14,986 nucleotides of DNA from an uncultured Eubacteriales bacterium (GTDB lineage: Bacteria > Bacillota > Clostridia > Oscillospirales > CAG-272): assembly GCA_934462825.1 (NCBI GenBank), contig CAKSIP010000037.1, positions 1 through 14,986 on the forward strand. Reading direction: 5' to 3'. This document shows positions 6,066 through 13,001 of the stretch, one piece after another. How positions within the stretch are numbered: position 1 is the first letter of the stretch; every line of letters starts with the position of its first letter. The notes beneath the pieces are model-generated. The model had not been told where the DNA came from. It saw only the letters and a list, made by a program, of their open reading frames with translations, and searched no databases. The position numbers and the translations under genes were made by a program.

Positions 6066-7196
6066 ATGAAAACAGTTAAATTTAAAGAACCAATTCCCGG
6101 AACGATGATTTGTCTCACCGATGAAAAAATCGCCAAAGGATTGGATCACATCGATTGCATTGTGGATGCTCCCGTCAACTGCCGGGTGTCCGTCAACGGC
6201 GTACCCTGTCAATTCTCGGACGGTTATTATCGTGCCTCCGTTCCCTTCACCGGCAAAAAGACCACGCTCCTTGCCGCCAACGAAACCTACGGTGAAACGG
6301 ACGAAAGCCATGTTTTCCGTTTGTACACGCCCAAGAAAGTCTATCGCGTGTCGGTAGACGATAACATTTGGTTTTTGCAGGATCTCGCCCGCAACCAAAA
6401 TGTTTATCAGAGCATTTTTGACAACGCTTATCTGGCGCTTTACAAAAAGCTCCATGAAGAATACGGCACCAAATTTCACTTCAATATTTATTACACCTGC
6501 CCGGAGCACGGAGGCTTTTCGTTGCCGGAGCTTTCGGACAAGTTCAAGGCGGAATGGCAAAGCGTTCTCCCTTGGCTGACGCTTTCTTTTCACGCCAAAG
6601 CCAATCTGCCCGATTGGCCGTATGCGCACTCCAACTATAAAACCGTGTATAAGCACTGCCATGAGGTAAACGAGGAAATCAAGCGCTTTGCCGGTTACAT
6701 CACCCCCGTTACCACGCTGCACTTTGCCGAAGCGCCGAAGGAATGTATTCGTGCACTCTACGATTGCGGCATCCGTGCCCTTCTCGGAGATTATTCGCTG
6801 AACAAAAATGGCGAAAAACAAATTTGCTACTTTGCAACCCAAGAAGAATTTGACACGGTTCGTCGATACTCCTTCTGGAAGGATCCCGCAACGGAAATGA
6901 TTATGTTCCCCTGCGACACCGTGCTTAACAGCTACCCGCCGGAAGGAATCGTGCAGGAAATGAATTGGTTTGCCGACACCTACGGCGACCGCAGCTTTGT
7001 GGATATTCTGATTCACGAGGAGTATTTCTATACGGATTATTGCAGCTATTTGCCCGATTACGAGCAGCGTTTGCGTGCCGGTATTGAATATTGCCGCCAG
7101 CACGGCTTTGTTCCGGGCTTTGTTCGGGATATTATTGATTTCAGCGACACCGAAATTTTCGGCGCCGATGCGGTCGATTCTATTGCATATAACTAA
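6066..7196 (+). CDS. Putative deacetylase-like (beta/alpha-barrel) protein of unknown function
   Basis: Soluble protein of 376 residues without a signal peptide. Residues 1-90 look like a beta-rich N-terminal domain. Residues 93-376 read like a polysaccharide-deacetylase/glycoside-hydrolase-like barrel: VSVDDNIWFLQDLA (96-108) places an Asp pair at the end of a strand, HFNIYYTC (138-145) and LTLSFHA (171-177) follow, then TTLHFAEAP (216-224) and DILIHEEYF (313-321). Asp, His and Glu at these strand ends could bind a metal, but this is inference and no family can be named with certainty. The frame is open upstream to 5994, but that lies at the predicted transcription start. The ATG at 6066, with AAAAAAGG before it, is preferred. 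It is first in an operon with an EEP hydrolase and a Gfo/Idh/MocA oxidoreductase, suggesting a role in carbohydrate processing. Confidence 0.8.
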   Translation: MKTVKFKEPIPGTMICLTDEKIAKGLDHIDCIVDAPVNCRVSVNGVPCQFSDGYYRASVPFTGKKTTLLAANETYGETDESHVFRLYTPKKVYRVSVDDNIWFLQDLARNQNVYQSIFDNAYLALYKKLHEEYGTKFHFNIYYTCPEHGGFSLPELSDKFKAEWQSVLPWLTLSFHAKANLPDWPYAHSNYKTVYKHCHEVNEEIKRFAGYITPVTTLHFAEAPKECIRALYDCGIRALLGDYSLNKNGEKQICYFATQEEFDTVRRYSFWKDPATEMIMFPCDTVLNSYPPEGIVQEMNWFADTYGDRSFVDILIHEEYFYTDYCSYLPDYEQRLRAGIEYCRQHGFVPGFVRDIIDFSDTEIFGADAVDSIAYN

Positions 7197-7231
7197 TTCA
7201 TTTTCTTTCCAAACTGCAAAGGAGTGCAATG

Positions 7232-7984
7232 ATGAAAAACGAAAATTTAACCCTCATGTCTTTTAACATTCTCTGCGACAAACCGTCTGACGAACGCATA
7301 GAACGCCTGATCGCCATGACAAAGAAATACAGCGCGGATTCCATCGGCATGCAGGAAGTCACGCCTTATTGGCTCAGCTTTTTGAAGCCGGCTCTGTCCG
7401 ATTATGAGTGCGTCGGCCTCGGACGCGACGGTGAAGACAAGGGCGAGCACAGCTGCATTTTCTACAACAAAAACAAGCTGAAGCTCGTTGAAACGAAAAC
7501 CCTGTGGCTCACAGACACGCCCGATCAGGTTTCGGTGATTCCCGGATCGGATTATATCCGCATCGTCACCTTCGCCCTTCTGGAAAGAAAGTCGGACGGC
7601 AAGCGCTTTGTTCACGCCAACACGCACATTGACTACAAAGAAGCGGCCTACGTTACGCAGATTAAGTACCTTTTGAAATTTGCAAAGGAATACGCCGAAT
7701 ACCCGATGATCGTCACCGGCGACTTCAACTGCGATCCCACCACCGAAGGATATGCAACCATGATTCAGAACGGCTTTGCCGATTCCTCGCTGGTAGCCGA
7801 GCAGGCCGTATGCGAAAAAACGCTCCATTCCATGGACGGCTCTCCGGCGGTCGCTACCATTGACTTTGCTTTTGTTACCCCCGAAAAAATCAAGGTACAT
7901 TCGTATAAGGTGTGCAGCGAGCAGATTCTCGGCGGATACGCTTCCGACCACCACCCTGTATTGATTGAGTATTCCTTTAAGTAA
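7232..7984 (+). CDS. Endonuclease/exonuclease/phosphatase (EEP) family hydrolase
   Basis: Metal-dependent phosphoester hydrolase of 250 residues with the complete EEP active site: SFNILCD (Asn12), MQEV (Glu42), HANTHID (His132), TGDFNCDP (163-169), ATIDFAFV (208-215) and SDHHPV (238-243). There is no signal peptide. Members range from DNA repair exonucleases to phosphatases acting on inositol phosphates or phospholipids. Its place between a deacetylase-like protein and a Gfo/Idh/MocA dehydrogenase favours a sugar- or polyol-phosphate substrate over DNA, but this is inference. Two ATGs are adjacent (7229 and 7232). The second is seven bases from AAGGAG and is chosen; the first is only four bases away. 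It starts 35 bases after the preceding stop. Confidence 0.9.
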   Translation: MKNENLTLMSFNILCDKPSDERIERLIAMTKKYSADSIGMQEVTPYWLSFLKPALSDYECVGLGRDGEDKGEHSCIFYNKNKLKLVETKTLWLTDTPDQVSVIPGSDYIRIVTFALLERKSDGKRFVHANTHIDYKEAAYVTQIKYLLKFAKEYAEYPMIVTGDFNCDPTTEGYATMIQNGFADSSLVAEQAVCEKTLHSMDGSPAVATIDFAFVTPEKIKVHSYKVCSEQILGGYASDHHPVLIEYSFK

Positions 7985-8021
7985 GTTTAAATATCATGTT
8001 TTGAAAGAGAGGTCTTATTCA

Positions 8022-9044
8022 ATGAAAGAAGAAAAACTTGTAGTAGGCGTTATCGGCCTTGGCATGGGCAAGGCTCATCTGAAAGGAGCCATTGCTTGCG
8101 GAGCCGAAGTCGGCGGTGTTTGCGACACCAATCCTGACAAGCTCAAGGCAGTCGGCAAGGAGCTGGGCATCGATGAGTCCAAGCTGACAACCGATTATAA
8201 AGCGATTATCGCCAACCCGAACATCAATGTTGTCATTATTGCCACCCCCGACCAGCTGCACCGTCAGATGATTGAAGAAGCTATCGCGGCCGGCAAGCAC
8301 ATCATGTGCGAAAAGCCGTTGGCGCTCACAAGAGAGGATCTTTGCGCCATCGTCCAGACCGCAAACCGTTCCGACAAAAAATTCATGGTCGGACAGATCT
8401 GCCGCTTCACCCCCGGCTTTATCAGAGCCAAGGAAATTTTGGATTCCGGCGAAATCGGAGAGCTTTATTTTGTGGAATCCGAGTATGCGCATGACTATGT
8501 AAACATTCTCGGCCCCGGCAATTGGAGAACCGATCCGATTCGTAACGGCGTTGTGGGCGGCGGCTGCCATGCCGTTGACCTGCTCCGTTGGTATGTAGGC
8601 GATCCCTATGAAGTATTCGCTTACGGAGTTCACAAGCTGTTGCCGCAGGTTCCCTACGACGATGCCAACATTGCCGTTATGAAGTTCCCGAACGATGTCA
8701 TCGGCAAGGTGTTCGTATCGACCGGCTGCAAACGCAACTACACGATGCGTACCTGCCTGTACGGCACCAAGGGTACCATCATTTGTGACAACACCTCCCC
8801 CGAAATTGAAGTGTTCAGCCTCCGCGGCGGCAAAAACACCGTTTTCAGCAAGCCCGATCGTTTGGCGGTTGACATCAACAACCACAATGCCCAAGGCGAG
8901 TTTGAAGTGTTTGCGAAACACATCATGGAGGACACTCCCGTAGAAATGACCGCTACCGAAGGCGCAAAGACCATCGAGGCTTGCTTTGCTATCATTGAGT
9001 CGGCCAAGACCGGTATGCCCGTACATCCCAATTACAACTTCTGA
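8022..9044 (+). CDS. Gfo/Idh/MocA family oxidoreductase
   Basis: NAD(P)-dependent dehydrogenase of 340 residues. The N-terminal Rossmann fold shows GVIGLGMGKAH (9-19), the acidic strand end VCDTNPDKL (33-41) and IIATPDQLH (72-80). The hallmark CEKPLAL (96-102) supplies the catalytic Lys, and GGGCHAVDLLRWYVG (179-193) the usual His and Asp. The family oxidises or reduces hydroxyls of inositols, glucose-type sugars and sugar acids; the exact substrate is not readable. The frame is open to 7965, overlapping the upstream gene, but the start at 8022 has AGAGG nine bases before it and fits the Rossmann N-terminus. It is the last gene of the operon, 37 bases after the EEP gene and followed by a strong terminator. 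Confidence 0.94.
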   Translation: MKEEKLVVGVIGLGMGKAHLKGAIACGAEVGGVCDTNPDKLKAVGKELGIDESKLTTDYKAIIANPNINVVIIATPDQLHRQMIEEAIAAGKHIMCEKPLALTREDLCAIVQTANRSDKKFMVGQICRFTPGFIRAKEILDSGEIGELYFVESEYAHDYVNILGPGNWRTDPIRNGVVGGGCHAVDLLRWYVGDPYEVFAYGVHKLLPQVPYDDANIAVMKFPNDVIGKVFVSTGCKRNYTMRTCLYGTKGTIICDNTSPEIEVFSLRGGKNTVFSKPDRLAVDINNHNAQGEFEVFAKHIMEDTPVEMTATEGAKTIEACFAIIESAKTGMPVHPNYNF

Positions 9045-9069
9045 TTTTTCTCAACAAAAAAAAGAAACT

Positions 9070-9114
9070 GCGCCCTTGTTTTTCGGCTTTCCCGTTGGCA
9101 AGGGCGCTCTTTTC
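9070..9114 (+). terminator. Intrinsic terminator of the three-gene operon
   Basis: GCGCCCTTG (9070-9078) pairs perfectly with CAAGGGCGC (9099-9107), followed by TCTTTTCCC. An A-rich run precedes the stem. Confidence 0.8.
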
Positions 9115-9170
9115 CCTTAAAATATTTTTCCATTCTTGGAAAACCTTCTTTTGGGGGATAGAAAAATTGC

Positions 9171-9208
9171 GCACAAATAATAATGTAATAGGGCACGAAT
9201 AATAATGT
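9171..9208. repeat. 16-bp direct repeat upstream of lipoprotein gene 1
   Basis: GCACAAATAATAATGT (9171-9186) recurs as GCACGAATAATAATGT (9193-9208), 15 of 16 bases identical, at a period of 22 bases or about two helical turns. The second copy reaches the expected -35 position of the promoter with -10 at 9229-9234. This matches the arrangement of tandem activator half-sites, for instance those of AraC-type regulators. Confidence 0.65.
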
Positions 9209-9223
9209 GAAAACCGCATGGGT

Positions 9224-9240
9224 TGTGATATTATTTATAA
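9224..9240 (+). promoter_or_regulatory. Probable extended -10 promoter of lipoprotein gene 1
   Basis: TGTGATATTATTTATAA contains an extended -10 (TGA followed by TATTAT at 9229-9234). No -35 hexamer is recognisable 17 bases upstream, consistent with activator dependence. Similar sequences lie in front of lipoprotein gene 3 (12890-12907 and 12943-12958). Confidence 0.45.
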
Positions 9241-9289
9241 GTAATTTGTGTTTTGATGGCAGGATCATCAAAAAAAGAAAGGAGTTCGC

Positions 9290-10813
9290 ATGAAAAAAAA
9301 TCATATCCGCTTTATCGCTTTGATTTTAACCCTTCTCATGTGCGTGACGGTTTTTGCTTCCTGTAAAAAGGATCCGGCCCCGTCGCCCACGCCCTCCGCT
9401 TCGTCTTCGGAGAATGAGCCGTCTTCGTCCACATCCGGAGGAGATCCGGAACCGTCCGCTTCCGCTTCCCCCACAGGAACTTCCCTGGAAAGCCTGATGC
9501 CGGTTCCTGTCAATCTCAACCGTGAAATGTCCATTCTGCACGGTAGACTTTATTATGATGAATTTCTGGTGGAAAGCGACGATGGCGATATTGTCAGAAC
9601 CGAGCTTTTCCAGAGAAAAAGACGTGTTGAAGAAAACCTCGGCATTGAACTTGATCTTCGCATCACTGTTGGTACCGACGAGGAAGACTTTTTGAATAAG
9701 GCCCGTAATGCCGCTAAAAACTCGGATCCGGCTGAGCAGGTGGATGTCATCTCGCAGTATTCGCAGTACTCCGGGCTGCTCACGCTGGAAGGCTTCTATC
9801 AGAACATCGCCGACAATGAGCACCTCAACCTCAGCAACCCCTGGTGGCCGAAAAACCTTTTGGCAGCCTCCTCCTTTGATGACAAGGTCTACTTTGTATC
9901 GGGCGATATTTCCCCTACATTGATTTATGAGACTTATGGCATTTTCTTTAACAGCAGCCTGATTGAGTCCTACGGCTTTGAGGATCCCATTTCTCTGGCC
10001 AGCAACAAGCGGTGGACAATCGACAAGCTTATCGGCATGACAGCCGGCATTTATGAAGACCTGAATCCTTCCGAGACCGCACCGAGCAGCGGTGACTTCT
10101 TTGCCTTCACGCTCTGCGACCAGTGGCATGGCAAATGCCTGCCCTTCGGTCTTGGCATGCGTGTGGTAGAGCCGGACAGTGAAAAAGGTTATGTCATTTC
10201 TCCCAAGTACTCCAATGAAAAAGCTGACAGCATTATGAAAAAATTGGGCGAATGGATCACAAGCAACGACGGCGTTTGCGTGGATCCCGCCGGCTATGGT
10301 ATATCCTTCATCAACGGAAGCTCGATTTTCGTTGTCGGTAACTTTGCTTATCCCTGCACCAGCTTTGCCAACTCGACCGTAGCCAAATACGGTGTGGTTC
10401 CGATTCCCATGTGGGACGAGGATCAGGGCGAATATTACTCCTACTACGGTAACCCCTCCTCCTTCTGGTCGGTACCCGTCGGAGCAACCAATGTAGACGA
10501 CTCCTGCCGCCTGATTGAATCCCTGGCTGCAGACGCTTACATCAAGATCTCGCCTGCCCTGTTTGAAATCGCACTGAAATTCAAGTACGTTCCCACCAGC
10601 GTAGACGGATTGAGCCATATGTATGACATCATTCGTGAAAGCCTGGTCTTTGACGCAGTCATGTTTTACAGAAAAGCCCTCAGCGGTTACAATGAATTTA
10701 CCGAGATCTTCTCGTCCGCTTCCACCACTTGGAACGCTTCCATCCGCTTCAAGGTAGCTACCATGAACAAGCAGCTTAAAACGGTAGTTACAACGCTTCA
10801 GAAGCTTCCGTAA
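9290..10813 (+). CDS. Solute-binding-like lipoprotein 1
   Basis: Secreted, lipid-anchored protein of 507 residues. A signal peptide ends at a lipobox with Cys25 (VFASC). Residues 26-68 are a low-complexity Ser/Pro/Thr/Glu linker. The rest resembles family 1 extracellular solute-binding proteins of Clostridia: FQRKRRVEENLGIELDL (105-121), DVISQYSQYSG, a Trp-rich NPWWPKNLL segment, GVVPIPMWDEDQGEYYSYY, and a C-terminal SPALFEIALKFKY region. The last two motifs are shared with lipoproteins 2 and 3, so it is a distant paralogue. These proteins usually deliver oligosaccharides or peptides to an ABC importer, but no permease lies nearby. AAAGGAG sits five bases before the ATG. A direct repeat and extended -10 upstream suggest a regulated promoter. 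Confidence 0.85.
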   Translation: MKKNHIRFIALILTLLMCVTVFASCKKDPAPSPTPSASSSENEPSSSTSGGDPEPSASASPTGTSLESLMPVPVNLNREMSILHGRLYYDEFLVESDDGDIVRTELFQRKRRVEENLGIELDLRITVGTDEEDFLNKARNAAKNSDPAEQVDVISQYSQYSGLLTLEGFYQNIADNEHLNLSNPWWPKNLLAASSFDDKVYFVSGDISPTLIYETYGIFFNSSLIESYGFEDPISLASNKRWTIDKLIGMTAGIYEDLNPSETAPSSGDFFAFTLCDQWHGKCLPFGLGMRVVEPDSEKGYVISPKYSNEKADSIMKKLGEWITSNDGVCVDPAGYGISFINGSSIFVVGNFAYPCTSFANSTVAKYGVVPIPMWDEDQGEYYSYYGNPSSFWSVPVGATNVDDSCRLIESLAADAYIKISPALFEIALKFKYVPTSVDGLSHMYDIIRESLVFDAVMFYRKALSGYNEFTEIFSSASTTWNASIRFKVATMNKQLKTVVTTLQKLP

Positions 10814-10833
10814 GCCTTACAAATTAAGCTTTG

Positions 10834-10872
10834 TCACCCGTCCTAAAGCCATGCTTTGGACGGGTGATTTTT
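10834..10872 (+). terminator. Intrinsic terminator of lipoprotein gene 1
   Basis: TCACCCGTCC pairs with GGACGGGTGA, extended inside by AAAGC/GCTTT past one bulged T. ATTTTT follows directly. The rest of the gap to lipoprotein 2 (10873-10987) shows no gene or clear element. Confidence 0.88.
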
Positions 10873-10987
10873 CATTCCAAGCCGTTAAAAATCGGTTCCT
10901 CGACCGAGGGCACGCGTTGATTTTGCATAATTTATGAACACTTTTTTGTACACATTGCCGGTAATTTGGGCGTCAAACAATAAATTA

Positions 10988-11016
10988 TTGACAAAACAGT
11001 GTAAATGAATTATAAT
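10988..11016 (+). promoter_or_regulatory. Perfect-consensus sigma-A promoter of lipoprotein gene 2
   Basis: TTGACA (10988-10993), a 17-base spacer and TATAAT (11011-11016). The leader before the ATG is about 60 bases. Confidence 0.85.
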
Positions 11017-11083
11017 GATAATGCAACAAATTATAGAAAAGCCTCTGTAGAATGCAAAAGAATATGGAAGCAAGGAGAAAACC

Positions 11084-12646
11084 ATGAAAAAAATCTTCAC
11101 TATGTTTTTGGCCGTCATCATGCTTGTCAGCGTGTTTGCCGCTTGCAAAAAAGATCCGGAGCCTTCCGCAACGCCGACGCCGTCCCAAAACCAGGGCGAT
11201 CCGTCCGCATCGGAAAATTCCCCCTCCCCCTCCGGCCAAACGCCCTCCCCCACACCGTCCGAATCGGGCAAGACCTACCCTTCGCTGAGCGGTATTGACT
11301 TGGGCGAAAGAACCATCACAATCATCAGCCGCAGCCACGATTGGTTCCGGGATGAAGTGTCGGTGGAAAACAGCGGCGACGGTGACCCGATCAAAAACGC
11401 CATTTTCCAAAGAAATCTGGATACGGAAAGAATTTTGAACTGCGAGCTTGAAAATGTTATGATCGACAACGGTAGCGACGGCGACCTCTGCGTTGTGAAA
11501 AAAGTGGAAACAACGCTCGGCCCGGATTGCCCCTATCAGATCATTTCCAACTCCGCCTATACCAGCTTTGAATATACCACACGCGGTATCGTTCAGGATC
11601 TGGCCCACATCGACACCCTGCGCCTTGATCAAGGGTATTGGTCGCGTTACTTCAACGAGGAAGCTTCCTTTGGTGATGCACAATATTATGCAACCGGTGC
11701 AATCTCTCTTTCGTTGCGTCGCCTCATCTTCGTTACGTTCTTCAACAAGGCTTTGGCCGAAAACCATGGCTTTGACAATCTGTATGATGTGGTAAAAGAC
11801 AAAGAATGGACGCTGGACTATCAATACAACGTCATTCAAAACACCTATGACGACGTTGACGCGGACGGCGAACGCAGCGAGGCCGACTTCTATGGTCTTG
11901 TGACCGACACGCACATCTGCGTAGACCCCTATTGGACAGCCTGCAACGTGGAAGTTTTGAAGAAAGACCGCGACACCAATACTTATTATTGGAACACAGA
12001 CGAAGCGGCTTTGACAAAAATGGACAGCGTTTTGAAGAAGATCCAAACTCTTTACTATGACTCCGGCTCCACATTCCTTTACCCCGGCATGTCGGGTGAC
12101 GCCGAGCAGGATTTGATCCGCAGAAAGTTCACCAGCGCGGAAACCATCTTCTGCACACTCCGTCTGATAGAAGTGGAATCCGAAGATTTCCGCAAGATGA
12201 CCGATAAGTACGGCATTCTTCCCATCCCGAAATATGACGAGGATCAGGAGGATTACTACAGCCACGCACACGACCAATACACCGTGTACGGTATCATTTC
12301 TTCCGTTCCCGACGGACTCCTCGACGACATGGGCAGCGTGCTGGAATGTATGGCTATTGAAAGCTACAACACCGTGACGCCCGCTTACTTTGAAGTGGCA
12401 CTGAAAGGTAAGTATTCCAAAGATGTTGAGTCTTGGGAAATGCTTGATATGATCATCAACAACCTCAAGCCGAACGGCGGTAGCCTTTATACCATCTCTC
12501 TCGGTGACCCCACGCAAGCTTTGAGAAACGCAACCAAAAACGCAAGCACTACGATTTCTACGTCCGTTTTCGGAAGATTCCAAATGACCATGTATAAGAA
12601 TAAGCTGAAAAAGCTGGAAGCAGATCTGAACGCTCTCGTTCGTTAA
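11084..12646 (+). CDS. Solute-binding-like lipoprotein 2
   Basis: Secreted lipoprotein of 520 residues. The signal peptide ends at a lipobox with Cys21 (VFAAC), followed by a Pro/Ser/Thr linker (about 24-65). The mature domain is clearly homologous to lipoprotein 3: GDGDPIKNAIFQRNLDTER, YYATGAISLSLRRLIFVTFF, YDVVKDKEWTLDYQYNVIQN, YGILPIPKYDEDQEDYYS, and TPAYFEVALKGKYSKD followed by ESWEMLD. The layout is that of a family 1 extracellular solute-binding protein. No ABC transporter partner is adjacent, so the ligand is unknown and a non-transport role remains possible. AAGGAG lies six bases before the ATG and a perfect promoter stands upstream. Confidence 0.87.
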   Translation: MKKIFTMFLAVIMLVSVFAACKKDPEPSATPTPSQNQGDPSASENSPSPSGQTPSPTPSESGKTYPSLSGIDLGERTITIISRSHDWFRDEVSVENSGDGDPIKNAIFQRNLDTERILNCELENVMIDNGSDGDLCVVKKVETTLGPDCPYQIISNSAYTSFEYTTRGIVQDLAHIDTLRLDQGYWSRYFNEEASFGDAQYYATGAISLSLRRLIFVTFFNKALAENHGFDNLYDVVKDKEWTLDYQYNVIQNTYDDVDADGERSEADFYGLVTDTHICVDPYWTACNVEVLKKDRDTNTYYWNTDEAALTKMDSVLKKIQTLYYDSGSTFLYPGMSGDAEQDLIRRKFTSAETIFCTLRLIEVESEDFRKMTDKYGILPIPKYDEDQEDYYSHAHDQYTVYGIISSVPDGLLDDMGSVLECMAIESYNTVTPAYFEVALKGKYSKDVESWEMLDMIINNLKPNGGSLYTISLGDPTQALRNATKNASTTISTSVFGRFQMTMYKNKLKKLEADLNALVR

Positions 12647-12664
12647 TTCCATCATTTCCCTATC

Positions 12665-12699
12665 GGGGCTGTTAAAAACTCAATGTTTTTAACAGCCCC
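12665..12699 (+). terminator. Long hairpin after lipoprotein gene 2 (first of a pair)
   Basis: A perfect 15-bp stem: GGGGCTGTTAAAAAC pairs with GTTTTTAACAGCCCC around TCAAT. It starts 18 bases after the stop codon. TTAAAAAT follows rather than a clean T-run, so it may terminate or protect the 3' end. Confidence 0.65.
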
Positions 12700-12821
12700 T
12701 TAAAAATACCGGTCGGGATTCCGGCGTTTTTAGCGATTCTTGGTCGGTTTTGCCTTTCCTGTCTTTTTTCGATTTTTGGGTGGCAAACCGGCGGCGCTTT
12801 ACCGCCGAGATCCATATCGTC

Positions 12822-12870
12822 GGCGTGTTAAAAAACTCAGGATGAGCTTTTTAACACGCCCCTTTTCCTT
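12822..12870 (+). terminator. Second long hairpin between lipoproteins 2 and 3
   Basis: GGCGTGTTAAAAA pairs with TTTTTAACACGCC, and after one mismatch CTC pairs with GAG around AGGAT. CCCTTTTCCTT follows. The core TGTTAAAAA, CTCA, TTTTTAACA is shared with the hairpin at 12665-12699. Between the two lie smaller inverted repeats: CGGTTTTGCC with GGCAAACCG, and GGCGG with CCGCC. No gene is seen in 12647-13001. Confidence 0.6.
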
Positions 12871-12924
12871 ATTTTAAATGTTTCCATTGTGTGATAATTA
12901 TTTATAAAATTGTGGGTATTTATA

Positions 12925-12953
12925 TTGACAAATTTATAAGAATGTGATAATAT
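12925..12953 (+). promoter_or_regulatory. Sigma-A promoter of lipoprotein gene 3
   Basis: TTGACA (12925-12930), a 17-base spacer and TAATAT (12948-12953) with TG of an extended -10. A related TGTGATAATTATTTATAA at 12890-12907 might be a second, upstream start or a regulator site. Confidence 0.78.
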
Positions 12954-13001
12954 TTATATGGTTTATATGTTGCCTTAAATCTCAGAAAGGACTCTCATTT
13001 C

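Noticed and set aside
5982..7229. Long minus-strand open frame
   Set aside because: Antisense of the deacetylase-like gene, caused by codon composition; no domain and no ribosome site.
10985..12655. 556-codon minus-strand open frame
   Set aside because: Mirror of lipoprotein 2, whose signal peptide, lipobox and paralogy with lipoprotein 3 decide the strand; the same applies to minus frames across lipoproteins 1 and 3.
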